Shown here: positions 1 to 8,509 of the stretch, in pieces
Position numbering within the stretch: the stretch's first letter is position 1
Layout of the letters: each line of letters starts with the position of its first letter
DNA from: Streptomyces spiralis
Lineage (GTDB): Bacteria > Actinomycetota > Actinomycetes > Streptomycetales > Streptomycetaceae
Direction of reading: 5' to 3'
NCBI RefSeq assembly: GCF_014654675.1
Contig: NZ_BNBC01000040.1
Location: forward strand, 24,729 to 88,728
DNA: 64,000 bases
Made by a program: the position numbers and the translations under genes
The notes under the pieces: generated by a model
Databases searched by the model: none
What the model was told of the DNA's origin: nothing
The model's input: only the letters and a program-made list of their open reading frames with translations

Positions 1-74
1 GATGGCGTCCCTTGACGTGTGACATGCTCGACCAGCTCATGCGGGACGTCGGGCGTGGCACGATACGGGACCGA

Positions 75-136
75 GCGAGGCTCCTCGGACGAAGCTGGTG
101 CGTAGAGAACACCACCGCAACGACCAGGAGCCTCGC
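75..136. repeat. 11-bp inverted repeat with a 40-nt spacer
   Basis: GCGAGGCTCCT at 75-85 is exactly repeated in reverse complement as AGGAGCCTCGC at 126-136. No convincing gene lies in bases 1-199. The arrangement could be an eroded transposon end or the terminator of a gene outside the window; neither can be shown here. Confidence 0.4.
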
Positions 137-199
137 CTCGTCACACCACCCCGCTGACCTGCACCATCACCCGTGCAGGGCAGGATGAAAACGGTTCAC

Positions 200-1381
200 T
201 CAGAGCGTCGGCAGGCCGAGCGCGATGATGGTGGACGACAGTCCTTGCCAGGTGCGTACGTCCCAATCGGTGATTTGCTGCCAGCGCTGCAGGCGGTACT
301 TCACGGTGTTCGGATGCACGTGCAGGACGCGGGCGGTCGCGGTGAGTGAGAAGCCGTTCTCGGCGAACTTGAGCACTGTCTCTGCCAGGTCAGGGTGTTG
401 TTGCGCGGCCTGTCGGCGCGGCTCGAGCAGCACCGCGAAGCGCTGTGCGGTGGGCGCCAAGGTGGCGAGCAGCCAGTGGTCGGCAAAGGATTTCACCTGT
501 CCCGGATCCGCTAGCGACAGCGCCGCTCTCGCGTCCGCCATGCTCATCGCGGCGCCGGCGAGCCCGGTCCGCGGCAGGCCGATGCCGAAGCTCGCATCAG
601 GGTTCTGCCGCTGGGCCGCTTCGACCACGGCCTGCGACGAGATGCCCTGGACCAGGGCGATCATGAGGTTGCCGCGGGTCGCGCAGCGCAGCGTGCCCGG
701 CCATCGGTGGTGCCGCAGATCCATCATGCGCTCGTCGGGCCAGTCCTCGGCCGGTGAGCACAGCGCCTGGAACTCGCCGGCCGGGTCGAAGGTGAGGGCG
801 GCAGCCAGTTGCTCGAGGTCGACACCTGCGGGCGCGGCGGAGGCAAGGCCGTCGAGGAACTGGTGGGTCAGCCGCAGGAGCGTGGCATCGGCGGCGCGGA
901 CGGCGACGCCGTACGCCTCGGCGGCCGCGCTGCTGGAATGCTGCACCCACGTCCAGACCATCCCGACGATCGAGACGAGTTGCGCGCCGGCCCGGGTGTC
1001 GTGCGACTGCGCGCGGGCGAGCAGTACGTTCCACATCTCGCGATAGCCGACGTGGTAGGCCTCGACGAGGGCGTGCAGCGGCAAGCCGGTGGCCGCGCGT
1101 TCGGCTCCGAGGGCAAGCGCGGCCTCGACCTCTTCGCGGGTGGGCGAGCGGCGTGCGGCCAAGCCGGTCAGCAGTCCCTGGTAGTGGCGGGTGACGTCGC
1201 GTTCCTGCTGCTCGCGGTCCACGATCTGATAGCTCGGGACCTCGAGCCGTATGCGGTTCACGATCTTCGGGATCACCGTGGGCAGTTCTGCGGCGAGTGA
1301 TTCGCAGAGTTCGACGACGGGCTGCCACACCGCGTCGGTGTCGGCCTGCGCCCCGCCCCCTTCGGTCACGGACTCCACCAT
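200..1381 (-). CDS. PucR/CdaR-type transcriptional regulator
   Basis: A 393-residue cytoplasmic regulator. The last 60 residues or so hold the PucR-family helix-turn-helix (NGFSLTATARVLHVHPNTVKYRLQ), which ends families of regulators of purine, sugar-diacid and secondary-metabolism genes. The N-terminal two thirds look like the RsbT-antagonist-like helical domain (E/R-rich, HALVEAYHVGYREMW) common in Streptomyces PucR proteins, followed by a GGDEF-like linker domain. It starts with ATG at 1381 and has no co-directional partner in the window; its right neighbour is a gene remnant on the same strand, so its target cannot be read from context. The family assignment is secure, the ligand unknown. 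Confidence 0.85.
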   Translation of the reverse strand: MVESVTEGGGAQADTDAVWQPVVELCESLAAELPTVIPKIVNRIRLEVPSYQIVDREQQERDVTRHYQGLLTGLAARRSPTREEVEAALALGAERAATGLPLHALVEAYHVGYREMWNVLLARAQSHDTRAGAQLVSIVGMVWTWVQHSSSAAAEAYGVAVRAADATLLRLTHQFLDGLASAAPAGVDLEQLAAALTFDPAGEFQALCSPAEDWPDERMMDLRHHRWPGTLRCATRGNLMIALVQGISSQAVVEAAQRQNPDASFGIGLPRTGLAGAAMSMADARAALSLADPGQVKSFADHWLLATLAPTAQRFAVLLEPRRQAAQQHPDLAETVLKFAENGFSLTATARVLHVHPNTVKYRLQRWQQITDWDVRTWQGLSSTIIALGLPTL

Positions 1382-1439
1382 CGCCCCTCCCGATGTGGCG
1401 CGCCAACGCGGGCGGGCCTAGTCGGTGACCTTGAGTCGG

Positions 1440-1965
1440 TCACCCGGGAAGGTACGTCATCCGTATTCCGCGAGGCACCCCGCCCCAGGCCGATCGACAG
1501 GTCTTGAGCATTGCTCGGCATCCAACTGGGCCAAGCCGTACCCGGGTCGCGGCGTCGAGGGCGACCACGCGGTTCTGGCCGTTGACGGCGGCGTACATGG
1601 TGGAGCCGTCGGCCGAGAAGCCGGCCGCGACCGACAGCGCCTGGTGGCCGCCGCTCGCCGCGATCGTGATGTCCTGCGGGTTGGACAGCGTGCCGTCCGC
1701 GTTCACGGCGAACTTGGTGCAGCCGTTGCCCCGGCCCAGCCAGAGCACTTGCCGTCGGGCGAGTACACGGGACCTTCCTGGCCCACGTCGCGGCGCTGAT
1801 TCTCAGCTCGTCGGCCGCGTTGGTGCCGATGCGCTGGACCACCTTCGAGGACTTCAGGCCCACGATGACAAGCGCCGCGTCACCGTCGGTGACCGAGGCC
1901 GCCATGAAGGCGCCGTCGGGGCTGTCCGTGGACGACATGATCTTGCCGTTGTCGATGACCCGGCG
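1440..1965 (-). pseudogene. Remnant of a YncE-like beta-propeller (phosphoesterase-fusion type)
   Basis: Translating the minus strand in alternating frames gives a continuous beta-propeller segment: NGKIMSSTDSPDGAFMAASV, then VGQEGPVYSPDGK, then GCTKFAVNADGTLSNPQDI and STMYAAVNGQNRVVALDAA. Two frameshifts separate the pieces, near 1790 and near 1749. The second looks like loss of one G, because AAG-GTG-CTC-TGG is now AAGTGCTCTGG. The pieces resemble the propeller half of Streptomyces bifunctional YncE/alkaline-phosphatase-family secreted proteins. Both ends of the gene are missing, so this is a dead fragment lying upstream of the FadR-type regulator. Confidence 0.7.
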
Positions 1966-2015
1966 GTCACCTGTATGGGGCGAGCGTCGACGACGTGTCG
2001 TGAGCCAGGAACCTC

Positions 2016-2055
2016 TTCGACAGCGGATTGCTTGCGCGATAAGGTCATACGTATG
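2016..2055 (+). promoter_or_regulatory. Promoter and self-operator of the FadR-type regulator
   Basis: A sigma70-like promoter can be read as TTCGAC (2016-2021), 18 nt, TAAGGT (2040-2045), which would place transcription start at about 2052-2053, on the ATG itself. The perfect palindrome CATACGTATG occupies 2046-2055, so its last three bases are the start codon. The same 10-mer recurs at three other promoters of the neighbouring sugar genes. I infer autorepression and a leaderless transcript; the promoter assignment is by eye. Confidence 0.6.
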
Positions 2056-2835
2056 GCAACCGAGTCGCAATCCGCAACCCGTCTGATCCCGCGACGCCTG
2101 CCTGCCAGCCGTTTGGGTGTTGCAGTCGTTTCCGAGCTCGTCGACCTCATTGTGACGGGCCAGTTGAAGGAAGGCGAGTTGCTGCCCCCGGAGGGTCCGC
2201 TGAGCGAACACTTCGGCGTGAGTCGCACGGTGCTGCGTGAATCGGTGAAGCGGCTCGAGGAGAAGGGCCTTGTGATCGTTTCCCAGGGTCGAGGCACCCA
2301 GGTGCGGGCGCCGGGCTACTGGAACATGCTCGATCCGGTGGTGCTGTCCGCGTTGATCGACAACGATGAGACGCTCGGTGTCCTTGACGAGCTGACGATC
2401 GTGCGGGCGAGCCTCGAGTCGGCGATGGCGGGCGCGGTTGCCGGTTCTCGCAGCGCAGATGAGTTGAGGAGGCTGGAGAACGCGTTGACCGCGATGCGTG
2501 AAAGCGAGTCCGAGACGGACTCCTTCCGGCAGGCGGATGTGGTGTTCCACTACGCGCTCATGGAGATCTCCGGCAACCGGCTGGCGGAGAACATCGCCAA
2601 GCATCTGTACAAGCGGGCCGTGGAGTCCAGCCGCTACCAGGGCATCAACCCCCCTGACGCGGTCGAGCTGACGCTGCAGGAACACGCGGCGATCCTGGAT
2701 GCCATCTCCAGGAAGGACGTCGCCGCCGCTCAGAAGGCGATGCACGATCACATCCACGTCTCGTGGGAGCGCCGCCGGCTGCCCGACCACGCGCCGAGGG
2801 CGCGCGGCCGGGCGCTCGATCAGGACAGCGAGTAG
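2053..2835 (+). CDS. FadR-subfamily GntR transcriptional regulator of the sugar regulon
   Basis: This 260-residue protein has an N-terminal GntR winged helix at about residues 15-85 (LPPEGPLSEHFGVSRTVLRE is the recognition region) and a C-terminal all-helical FCD effector domain (FHYALMEISGN, then HAAILDAISRKDVAAAQKAM). The ATG at 2053 is chosen because it opens the conserved wing domain and sits in the operator palindrome; no Shine-Dalgarno precedes it. Its 3' end overlaps the convergent amidohydrolase gene by 16 bp. FCD regulators bind short palindromes and are released by sugar acids or other carboxylates. The four CATACGTATG sites around the catabolic genes make it the likely local repressor. 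The inducer is inferred to be a pathway intermediate. Confidence 0.85.
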   Translation: MATESQSATRLIPRRLPASRLGVAVVSELVDLIVTGQLKEGELLPPEGPLSEHFGVSRTVLRESVKRLEEKGLVIVSQGRGTQVRAPGYWNMLDPVVLSALIDNDETLGVLDELTIVRASLESAMAGAVAGSRSADELRRLENALTAMRESESETDSFRQADVVFHYALMEISGNRLAENIAKHLYKRAVESSRYQGINPPDAVELTLQEHAAILDAISRKDVAAAQKAMHDHIHVSWERRRLPDHAPRARGRALDQDSE

Positions 2836-3656
2836 ACGTCGGCGGCGTTGCCGCCGAACACCCGCGCGCGTTCCGAGGGGGAAAGCCCCTCCAGCAGCGT
2901 CTCCAGAGCGGACTTCCAGGGCGCCGCTCCGCCGCCCAGTTCGGCCAGCGGCCAGTCGGAGCCGTAGAGCAGACGGTCGGCGCCGAAGTGTCCCAGAGCG
3001 ATCATCACCGGGGCGGCGAGATCGTCCGCGCGCCATGATCCGGGGGCGAGGCCCGACGTGAGTCCCGAGACCTTCGCGACGACATTCGGCTGCCGCGCGA
3101 GCTCCCGCAGTCGCGCCGTCCATGTTGTCCTGTCTTGCCCGGGTCCGGGCGGACCGCCCAGGTGATCGAGCACGAAGCGGAGGCCGCTGTGGCGCGCGGC
3201 CAGACGCGTCGCCTGCGGGAGCTGCCACTCACGCACGACGAGGTCGAAGCAGAGGCCCTCCCGCTCGAGGACGGCGAGGCCCGCACCGATCTCCTTGCGC
3301 GTCATCCACTCCGGGTCCGGGTCGATGTGGACCAGATGCCGCACCCCGACGACGGGGACAGCGGCGTTCTCGCGGATCCGGTCGAGCTGGGGTCCGACCT
3401 CCGCCGCGAGATCGACCCACGCGACGAGGCCGGCGACGGCTGGCGAGTCCAGCCCGGCGAGCCGGATGCTCTCGTCGAGGCTGTTGCTCGACTGCACCAC
3501 CACGGCACCGTCGAGACCGGTCGAGTCCAGCATCGCGCTCAGATCGGGGGCGCCGAAGTCGCGGGCGATCGGCGCCATGGTCTCCGGGTCGATCCAGTCC
3601 TGCGGGTCCACGGCCCGGTTCCACAGGTGCACGTGGGCGTCGATGCCGGCATTCAT
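2820..3656 (-). CDS. Amidohydrolase-2 family lactonase (L-fuconolactonase-like)
   Basis: A 278-residue TIM-barrel metal hydrolase of the amidohydrolase-2 group. The metal motif HVH is at residues 8-10, LDHLGGPP marks a later metal-binding strand and YGSDWPL carries the catalytic aspartate. Relatives hydrolyse sugar-acid lactones such as L-fucono-1,5-lactone or are dicarboxylate-lactonases. The start ATG at 3656 overlaps the stop of the mutarotase gene as ATGA (3653-3656), so it is translationally coupled as the last gene of the operon. It would open the lactone made by the aldo-keto reductase encoded at 11260. The family is clear; the exact lactone is inferred from neighbours. Confidence 0.82.
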   Translation of the reverse strand: MNAGIDAHVHLWNRAVDPQDWIDPETMAPIARDFGAPDLSAMLDSTGLDGAVVVQSSNSLDESIRLAGLDSPAVAGLVAWVDLAAEVGPQLDRIRENAAVPVVGVRHLVHIDPDPEWMTRKEIGAGLAVLEREGLCFDLVVREWQLPQATRLAARHSGLRFVLDHLGGPPGPGQDRTTWTARLRELARQPNVVAKVSGLTSGLAPGSWRADDLAAPVMIALGHFGADRLLYGSDWPLAELGGGAAPWKSALETLLEGLSPSERARVFGGNAADVYSLS

Positions 3657-3991
3657 GCGAGGTGCCACACTTCGTCGATGGGCTGCCACAGCGCCCCGGG
3701 ATCACGCTCCTCCGCGATTCTCACCTGGCACGGGTCGGTGTGCGTCCACCATTCCTGCGAATCCGGGTCCTCGGCGATCCGCCGCATGTCCGCCTCGTGA
3801 TCGTCGCCGACGTACTCGTAGTAGGCGAAAAGGATGTCGCCGAAGATGAAGATGCTGTAGTTGCGCACGTTGCACTCGGTGAGCTTGCGCTCGACGCTCG
3901 GCCAGACGGCACGGTGCAGCGCCAGGTACTCCTCGCGCTTGTCGGGCCGCACACCTACGACGAAGGCCCTGCGCTCGGGTCGACGGGTCAT
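3653..3991 (-). CDS. L-rhamnose/L-fucose mutarotase family protein
   Basis: This 112-residue protein matches the RhaM-type mutarotase family (ferredoxin-like dimeric barrel, about 100-110 residues). Characteristic stretches are EYLALHRAVWPSV, NYSIFIFGDILFAYYEYVG, the EWW motif and a C-terminal DEVWHLA. The enzyme interconverts alpha and beta anomers of 6-deoxyhexoses in the cytoplasm, supplying the anomer used by the sugar dehydrogenase. It is coupled at both ends by ATGA overlaps: 3988-3991 with the dehydratase and 3653-3656 with the lactonase. Its presence is one of the better clues that the substrate is rhamnose- or fucose-like. Confidence 0.88.
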   Translation of the reverse strand: MTRRPERRAFVVGVRPDKREEYLALHRAVWPSVERKLTECNVRNYSIFIFGDILFAYYEYVGDDHEADMRRIAEDPDSQEWWTHTDPCQVRIAEERDPGALWQPIDEVWHLA

Positions 3992-5169
3992 CGGGTTCGG
4001 CCTCCGCGGTGCGTCGGGTCGTCGATCACGTCTGGTTCGGCCACCAGCCGCAGGGCGGCGCGTTCGGGCCGGATGTGCGGTCCGGTCGCCGCGGGCCGGG
4101 GCGCAGCGGCGTCGGCCGGTGACATCTGGGACTCGTCGACGACGATCCCGATGCCTGGGCGATCGCCCAGGACGATGCCTCCGTCGTCGAACTGCTGGTC
4201 GACGTCGAGACCGACGGGGAAGTGAAGGTCCTGGACTTCGAAGGTCAGCAGGTTCGGTACGGCGGCGGCGGCGTGCGCCACCGGGTTCGCGTTGTACGCC
4301 ACGGGGCTCACCGGCAGGTCGTGGGCGTGCGCGAGCGTCGCGACGCGGAGGAGGTGGGTGATCCCCCACACGTTGCCGACCTGCACGATGTCGACCGCGT
4401 TGGCGTCGAGCAGAGGGCGGTACTGCTCCAGCCCGGTCAGGTTCTCGCCGCTTGCGATCGCCGCCCGCACCTTCCCGCGCAGCGCGGCCATTCCGGCCGC
4501 ATCCCATCGGCGCAGCGGTTCCTCCACCCAGGTGAGGTCCATGCGCTCTTCGATGGCCGCGACATACCGGGCCGCCTGGGCGTGGTTCCACGACTCGTTG
4601 GCGTCGAACATGAGCGCCGGCCGGCGGGAGTTGCGGCTGAGGACGTCGCGCATGATCTCCAGCCGGGGCAGGTCGCGGTCGAGGTCGCGGCCGCCCTTGA
4701 GCTTGCCGGCCTTGAACCCTCGGTCCGCGAACCGGCCGTAGAGGACGGCGAGGTCCTCGTCGGTCAGGCCGTACTCGAGACCGGACGCATACCCAGGGAC
4801 GAAGCGCTCGCGGGCCCCGAGGGTCCGCCAGAGCGGCTCGTCGGCAGCCTTGGCCTTGATGTCCCAGAGGGCCATGTCGACGGCGCCGATGGTGCCGAAG
4901 GTGGATCCCGAGTGACCGGCCTTGAACACCCAGTCGAGCATGCGGTCGTAGAGCGCCATGACCGAGCGCGGGTCGTCGCCCTCGATCGCGGGGAAGACAC
5001 GGGCGATGTCGGCATGGGCCCCGAGGCCCACTCCCTCGATTCCGCTGTCGGTCTCGATGATGAGGACAGGGACCGGCGTGGCGTGGCCGGGCTGGACGCC
5101 GTTGACGTCCCCGGTGATTCTGCCCCAGTCGTGAACGGTGTTCAGACTGCGGTACCCGGTGATCTTCAT
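3988..5169 (-). CDS. Enolase-superfamily sugar-acid dehydratase (mandelate racemase/muconate lactonizing type)
   Basis: A 393-residue enolase-superfamily protein with an N-terminal capping domain and a barrel. Visible acid/base and metal residues are K156-x-K158 in GFKAGKLKGG, D189 in FDANESW, E216 in WVEEPL and E242 in SGENL. The ATG at 5169 is preferred over an upstream alternative at 5190 because AAGGAGAACC sits about 10 nt before it. In a non-phosphorylative pathway this enzyme would dehydrate the aldonate (for example L-fuconate) to the 2-keto-3-deoxy acid. The His-Asp dyad typical of the mandelate-racemase subgroup is not evident: the strand where Asp is expected reads VQVGNVWGIT and the SPH motif is SPVAYN. 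The precise reaction is therefore uncertain. Confidence 0.85.
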   Translation of the reverse strand: MKITGYRSLNTVHDWGRITGDVNGVQPGHATPVPVLIIETDSGIEGVGLGAHADIARVFPAIEGDDPRSVMALYDRMLDWVFKAGHSGSTFGTIGAVDMALWDIKAKAADEPLWRTLGARERFVPGYASGLEYGLTDEDLAVLYGRFADRGFKAGKLKGGRDLDRDLPRLEIMRDVLSRNSRRPALMFDANESWNHAQAARYVAAIEERMDLTWVEEPLRRWDAAGMAALRGKVRAAIASGENLTGLEQYRPLLDANAVDIVQVGNVWGITHLLRVATLAHAHDLPVSPVAYNANPVAHAAAAVPNLLTFEVQDLHFPVGLDVDQQFDDGGIVLGDRPGIGIVVDESQMSPADAAAPRPAATGPHIRPERAALRLVAEPDVIDDPTHRGGRTR

Positions 5170-5200
5170 CGGCGATGGTTCTCCTTGCAAGTGCGAGTGG

Positions 5201-6109
5201 TCATTCCTTGGTTCCTCCGGCTGTCATGCCTGCGACCAGGAATCGCTGGGAGAACAGGAAGACGACCAGGACGGGCAGGATCGACACGATCGTCCCCAGC
5301 GCCAAGGTGGGCAGCTGGACGGAGTCGGATCCCGCGGAGCTGGGATTGAAGGCCGGGGTTGACGCCAGGAGCGAGGTGAGCCCGACCTGGATCGGATAGC
5401 CGTCGCTCGAAGGCAGCATCACGAACGGGAGGAAGAAGTTGTTCCAGTTCTGTACGAAGCTGAAGAACGCCACCAGGGCGACGATCGGGGCGGCCAGCGG
5501 AAGGGCGACCCGGGTGAAGACCTGGAACCCGTTGCAGCCGTCGATGCGCGCGGCGGCGAGGATGTCGCGAGGGATGCTGGTCGAGAAGTAGATGTAGGTG
5601 AGATAGACGCCGAACGGGAAGAACGACATGGGCAGGATCACCGACAGCGGGCTCCCGATCAGGCCGACGCTGTTCAGTTCGAGGAAGATGGGCAGCACCA
5701 GTGCGGTGTTGGGGATCAGCATGACGACGAGCGTCAGCACCAGCAGCGCCTGCCGAAGCCTGAACTCCGTGAGCGCGAGGGCGTAGCCGGCGGGGATGCT
5801 CACGACAAGCGTGATCACCAGAGCGCCGATCGCGTACAGCGCGGAGTTCCCGATCCAGGTCGTCACCGCACCGTCCTGGAAGTCGAACAGCTGGTGCCAG
5901 TTGGCGACGAGGTCCGACCACGACCCGAGCGAGAACGGGTCCGCGACGACGAGAGACTTCGAGGACTTCCCGACCGCGAGGAGCAGCCAGACGATCGGGA
6001 CGGCGAAGAACAGGACGAAGACGGCGAGGAGGACGCCTACGATGGACCGGCCGCTCCACCCGCTGAGGCTCGGCCGGCGGCGTGCGGCGGAGAGTGCTGC
6101 CATGGTCAT
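5201..6109 (-). CDS. Sugar ABC transporter permease 2 (CUT1, MalG/UgpE type)
   Basis: A 302-residue inner-membrane protein with six predicted transmembrane segments. The first is the VGVLLAVFVLFFAVPIVWLL region. The EAA loop reads AARIDGCNGFQVFTRVALPL, the contact site for the ATPase. It starts at 6109, overlapping the stop of the upstream permease as ATGA (6106-6109). No ATPase is encoded in the operon, which is usual for Streptomyces CUT1 systems that share MsiK. It pairs with the next permease and the lipoprotein to import the sugar. Confidence 0.92.
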   Translation of the reverse strand: MTMAALSAARRRPSLSGWSGRSIVGVLLAVFVLFFAVPIVWLLLAVGKSSKSLVVADPFSLGSWSDLVANWHQLFDFQDGAVTTWIGNSALYAIGALVITLVVSIPAGYALALTEFRLRQALLVLTLVVMLIPNTALVLPIFLELNSVGLIGSPLSVILPMSFFPFGVYLTYIYFSTSIPRDILAAARIDGCNGFQVFTRVALPLAAPIVALVAFFSFVQNWNNFFLPFVMLPSSDGYPIQVGLTSLLASTPAFNPSSAGSDSVQLPTLALGTIVSILPVLVVFLFSQRFLVAGMTAGGTKE

Positions 6110-7059
6110 TCCTTCTCGAACAGGCCGCCGCGGGTCACGAACACCCAGGACAGCAGGAGTGCGACGACCAGCAGGATCAGCGAGATCGCGGCCGCGCCGT
6201 TGAAGTCGTTCTGCTGGAAGGCGTACTGGTAGGCCAACTGGTTGAGCGAGTAGTCGTTCGGCACCACCGCGTTGCTGGCCTGGCTGAGCAGTTGCGGTTC
6301 GACGAACAGCTGGGTGCCGGCCGCAAGTGACATGACGCCCATGTATGCGACCCACTTGCGCAGCATCGGAAGCTGGATCCGCAGCGCGATCTGGACGGCG
6401 TTCGCACCGTCGATGCGTGCGGCCTCGATCACCTCGGTGCTGATGTTGTTGAGGGCGCCGTGCATGATGAGGATCCATCCGCCGGCTCCGGTCCAGAACG
6501 CGATGATCGCGAAGATCGCCGGAAGGTGGCCGGGCTGGATCACCTGCACGAAGCTGTCGAACCCCATGGCCTTGAGCAGACCGCTGACCGGGCTCGCTGT
6601 CGGATCGAGGACGAAGAGCCACAACAGGACGCTGGACGCGCCCGCGAGCGCGCCGGGCAGGTAGTAGACGAAGCGCAGGGTCGTGCTCACCCATCGCACG
6701 CCGATGGCGTGGACCACCAGAGCCAGGCCGACGACGAACACGACCAGGCCGAGGAGCCAGATGATGAGATAGGTGGTCACGTGGAACACGGCCGGCCAGA
6801 ACCGGAAGTCGCCGACGACCGTGGTGAAGTTGTCGATGCCCGCGAATCCGCCGTCGGCGTTCGTGAAGGCCAGGACCACGGCGTAGAGCGACGGCGCGAT
6901 CCCGAAGACGACGGTGAGCAACGTGTAGGGCGAGACGAAGAGATAGCCGATCGGACTGCGAGCGGAGGCGCGGCCGGCCGCCCGGCCGCTGCCCCGGCCC
7001 GGCCGCCGACGCCCGGAGGCGTCAGCGGCCGGCCGGCCACTCGGAGGAGCCAGGGTCAT
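6106..7059 (-). CDS. Sugar ABC transporter permease 1 (CUT1, MalF/UgpA type)
   Basis: A 317-residue permease with an Arg/Pro/Gly-rich cytoplasmic N-terminus of about 35 residues, then six transmembrane helices beginning at IGYLFVSPYTLLTVVFGIAP. The EAA loop reads EAARIDGANAVQIALRIQLP. Its ATG at 7059 lies one base after the stop of the binding-protein gene (7061-7063), and its stop overlaps the next permease. It forms the membrane channel heterodimer with that permease. Confidence 0.92.
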   Translation of the reverse strand: MTLAPPSGRPAADASGRRRPGRGSGRAAGRASARSPIGYLFVSPYTLLTVVFGIAPSLYAVVLAFTNADGGFAGIDNFTTVVGDFRFWPAVFHVTTYLIIWLLGLVVFVVGLALVVHAIGVRWVSTTLRFVYYLPGALAGASSVLLWLFVLDPTASPVSGLLKAMGFDSFVQVIQPGHLPAIFAIIAFWTGAGGWILIMHGALNNISTEVIEAARIDGANAVQIALRIQLPMLRKWVAYMGVMSLAAGTQLFVEPQLLSQASNAVVPNDYSLNQLAYQYAFQQNDFNGAAAISLILLVVALLLSWVFVTRGGLFEKE

Positions 7060-7060
7060 G

Positions 7061-8431
7061 TCAGTTCACCTTGTATCCGTTGACCTTGGCCTGGTTCTCG
7101 ATGGCCGTCTGCCAGGTCGGCAGCAGGTCCACGATCGACTTGCCGCCGGTGATCCCCGGGGTGATGGTCTTGGCCCAGATCGCCTCCTGGCTGAACATGG
7201 GGTAGCCCCAGCCGTCCCAGACCTGCGACGCCGCGGTCACCACCGGCTGCAGCGAGGTGGCGTAGTACTTGCTCGCCTCCTGCTTGGCGACCCACTTCTG
7301 TGCGGCGGGCGCGTACGCCGGGTAACCCGGTGCGACGTCGACCTGGTACTCGTCGGCGGTGGTGACGAACTGGACGAACTTCTCAGCGGCCTTCAGGTTC
7401 TTCGAATGGCTGGAGACGAACCAGGTTCCGCCACCCACGTTGCCCGTCACCGGCCCGCTCTCGCCCTTCCACGGCAGCGGCGCGGCGACGCCGAGCTGGC
7501 CGGCCGGCACGTTGAGCGACTGGGGGTTGTTGAAGATCGCGCCGGCGTACCAGGCCGGACCCGGCATCATCAGCACCTTGCCCGAGTACTTCTTCAGGAA
7601 CTCGGGGGTGAACACGCTGACCGTCGGAACGGTTCCGTTGTCACGGAGGGCGTCGAGCAGCGAGGCCGCCCGCTTGCACTCGGTCGAGTCGGTCTTCACG
7701 GTGAGGGACTTGGGGCCGGGCACGTCATTGGCCTGGCACTTGCTCCCCCACATGAACACCTCGGGCGTCCAGGCGTCGCCGGCCGTTCCGATGATGTAGC
7801 CGGGGTGCTCCTTGGCGACCTTCTCCCCGAGCGCCTGGTACTCCTCCCACGTGGTGGGGACGGCGTAGCCGAACTTGTCCAGCAGGGACTTGTTGTACCA
7901 GAGCACCGCCTGGGCGAGGTCGTTGCGCAGGCAGTACACGTGGCCGTCCACCGTGCAGGGGTTGAGCGAGCCTTCGGTGAAGTTGCCGAGCGTGTCCTTG
8001 GGGACGAGGCCCTTGTCCAGCACGGCCGCGAACGCCTGCTTGCCGCCGCTCTTCTGGCTGGCCCATGCCGCGTCGTTGTTCTGGCTGGAGAAGACGACGT
8101 CGGGCCAGCCGCTGCCGGCGCGGTCGAAGAGCTGCATCTTCGTCCGGAAGGAGTTGGACCCGTTGGCCGACCCGTCGTAGGTGACGACCTTGATCTTGGT
8201 GTTCGGGTTCGCCCTCTGGAACGCCTTCGCGGCGGCCTGCCGGTCCGCGTCCACCCAGACGGTGATCGTCGAGGAGGCCTCCTGCTTGGCCTCGGGAAAG
8301 CCGTACGCGCCGTTCGCCGCGGTGCCCCCGCCGCCGCAACCGGAGAGGGCGAGGAGCGCCGTCGCGGCGCCTATGACGGCGGCGGTCGACGTTTTACGGC
8401 GCGAGCGCACCGCAGTGTGGATTCCGGCCAT
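7061..8431 (-). CDS. Sugar ABC transporter substrate-binding lipoprotein (CUT1, family 1)
   Basis: This 456-residue extracellular solute-binding lipoprotein has a signal peptide ending in the lipobox LSGC with C32 as lipidation site. It has the family-1 fold hallmarks: TITVWVDADRQ at the mature N-terminus, WYNKSLLDKFGYAVPTTWEEY in the middle, and a C-terminal helix-rich lobe. The start at 8431 is chosen because AAGGACA lies upstream of it; an in-frame start at 8509 would sit inside the promoter and operator. It is the first gene of the transporter-catabolic operon and would select the sugar or a small oligosaccharide. The operator at 8486-8495 lies in the spacer of its promoter. Confidence 0.92.
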   Translation of the reverse strand: MAGIHTAVRSRRKTSTAAVIGAATALLALSGCGGGGTAANGAYGFPEAKQEASSTITVWVDADRQAAAKAFQRANPNTKIKVVTYDGSANGSNSFRTKMQLFDRAGSGWPDVVFSSQNNDAAWASQKSGGKQAFAAVLDKGLVPKDTLGNFTEGSLNPCTVDGHVYCLRNDLAQAVLWYNKSLLDKFGYAVPTTWEEYQALGEKVAKEHPGYIIGTAGDAWTPEVFMWGSKCQANDVPGPKSLTVKTDSTECKRAASLLDALRDNGTVPTVSVFTPEFLKKYSGKVLMMPGPAWYAGAIFNNPQSLNVPAGQLGVAAPLPWKGESGPVTGNVGGGTWFVSSHSKNLKAAEKFVQFVTTADEYQVDVAPGYPAYAPAAQKWVAKQEASKYYATSLQPVVTAASQVWDGWGYPMFSQEAIWAKTITPGITGGKSIVDLLPTWQTAIENQAKVNGYKVN

Positions 8432-8476
8432 GAGATGTCCTTGTCTTGTCGACTTCGTTGACGACTCCGCGCCAGG

Positions 8477-8506
8477 ACTGTAGGGCATACGTATGATGTT
8501 TGTCAT
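8477..8506 (-). promoter_or_regulatory. Promoter and operator of the ABC/catabolic operon
   Basis: Read on the minus strand: ATGACA (8506-8501), 18 nt, TACAGT (8482-8477). The spacer contains AAACATCATACGTATGC, which includes the palindrome CATACGTATG at 8486-8495. The same 17-mer stands before the aldo-keto reductase (11260) and the beta-helix gene (12399). An operator inside the -35/-10 spacer would block RNA polymerase directly, consistent with repression by the FadR-type protein. Confidence 0.7.
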
Positions 8507-8509
8507 CAC

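Noticed and set aside
7058..8461. 467-codon plus-strand frame
   Set aside because: Antisense of the sugar-binding lipoprotein, which has lipobox, fold motifs and ribosome-binding site.
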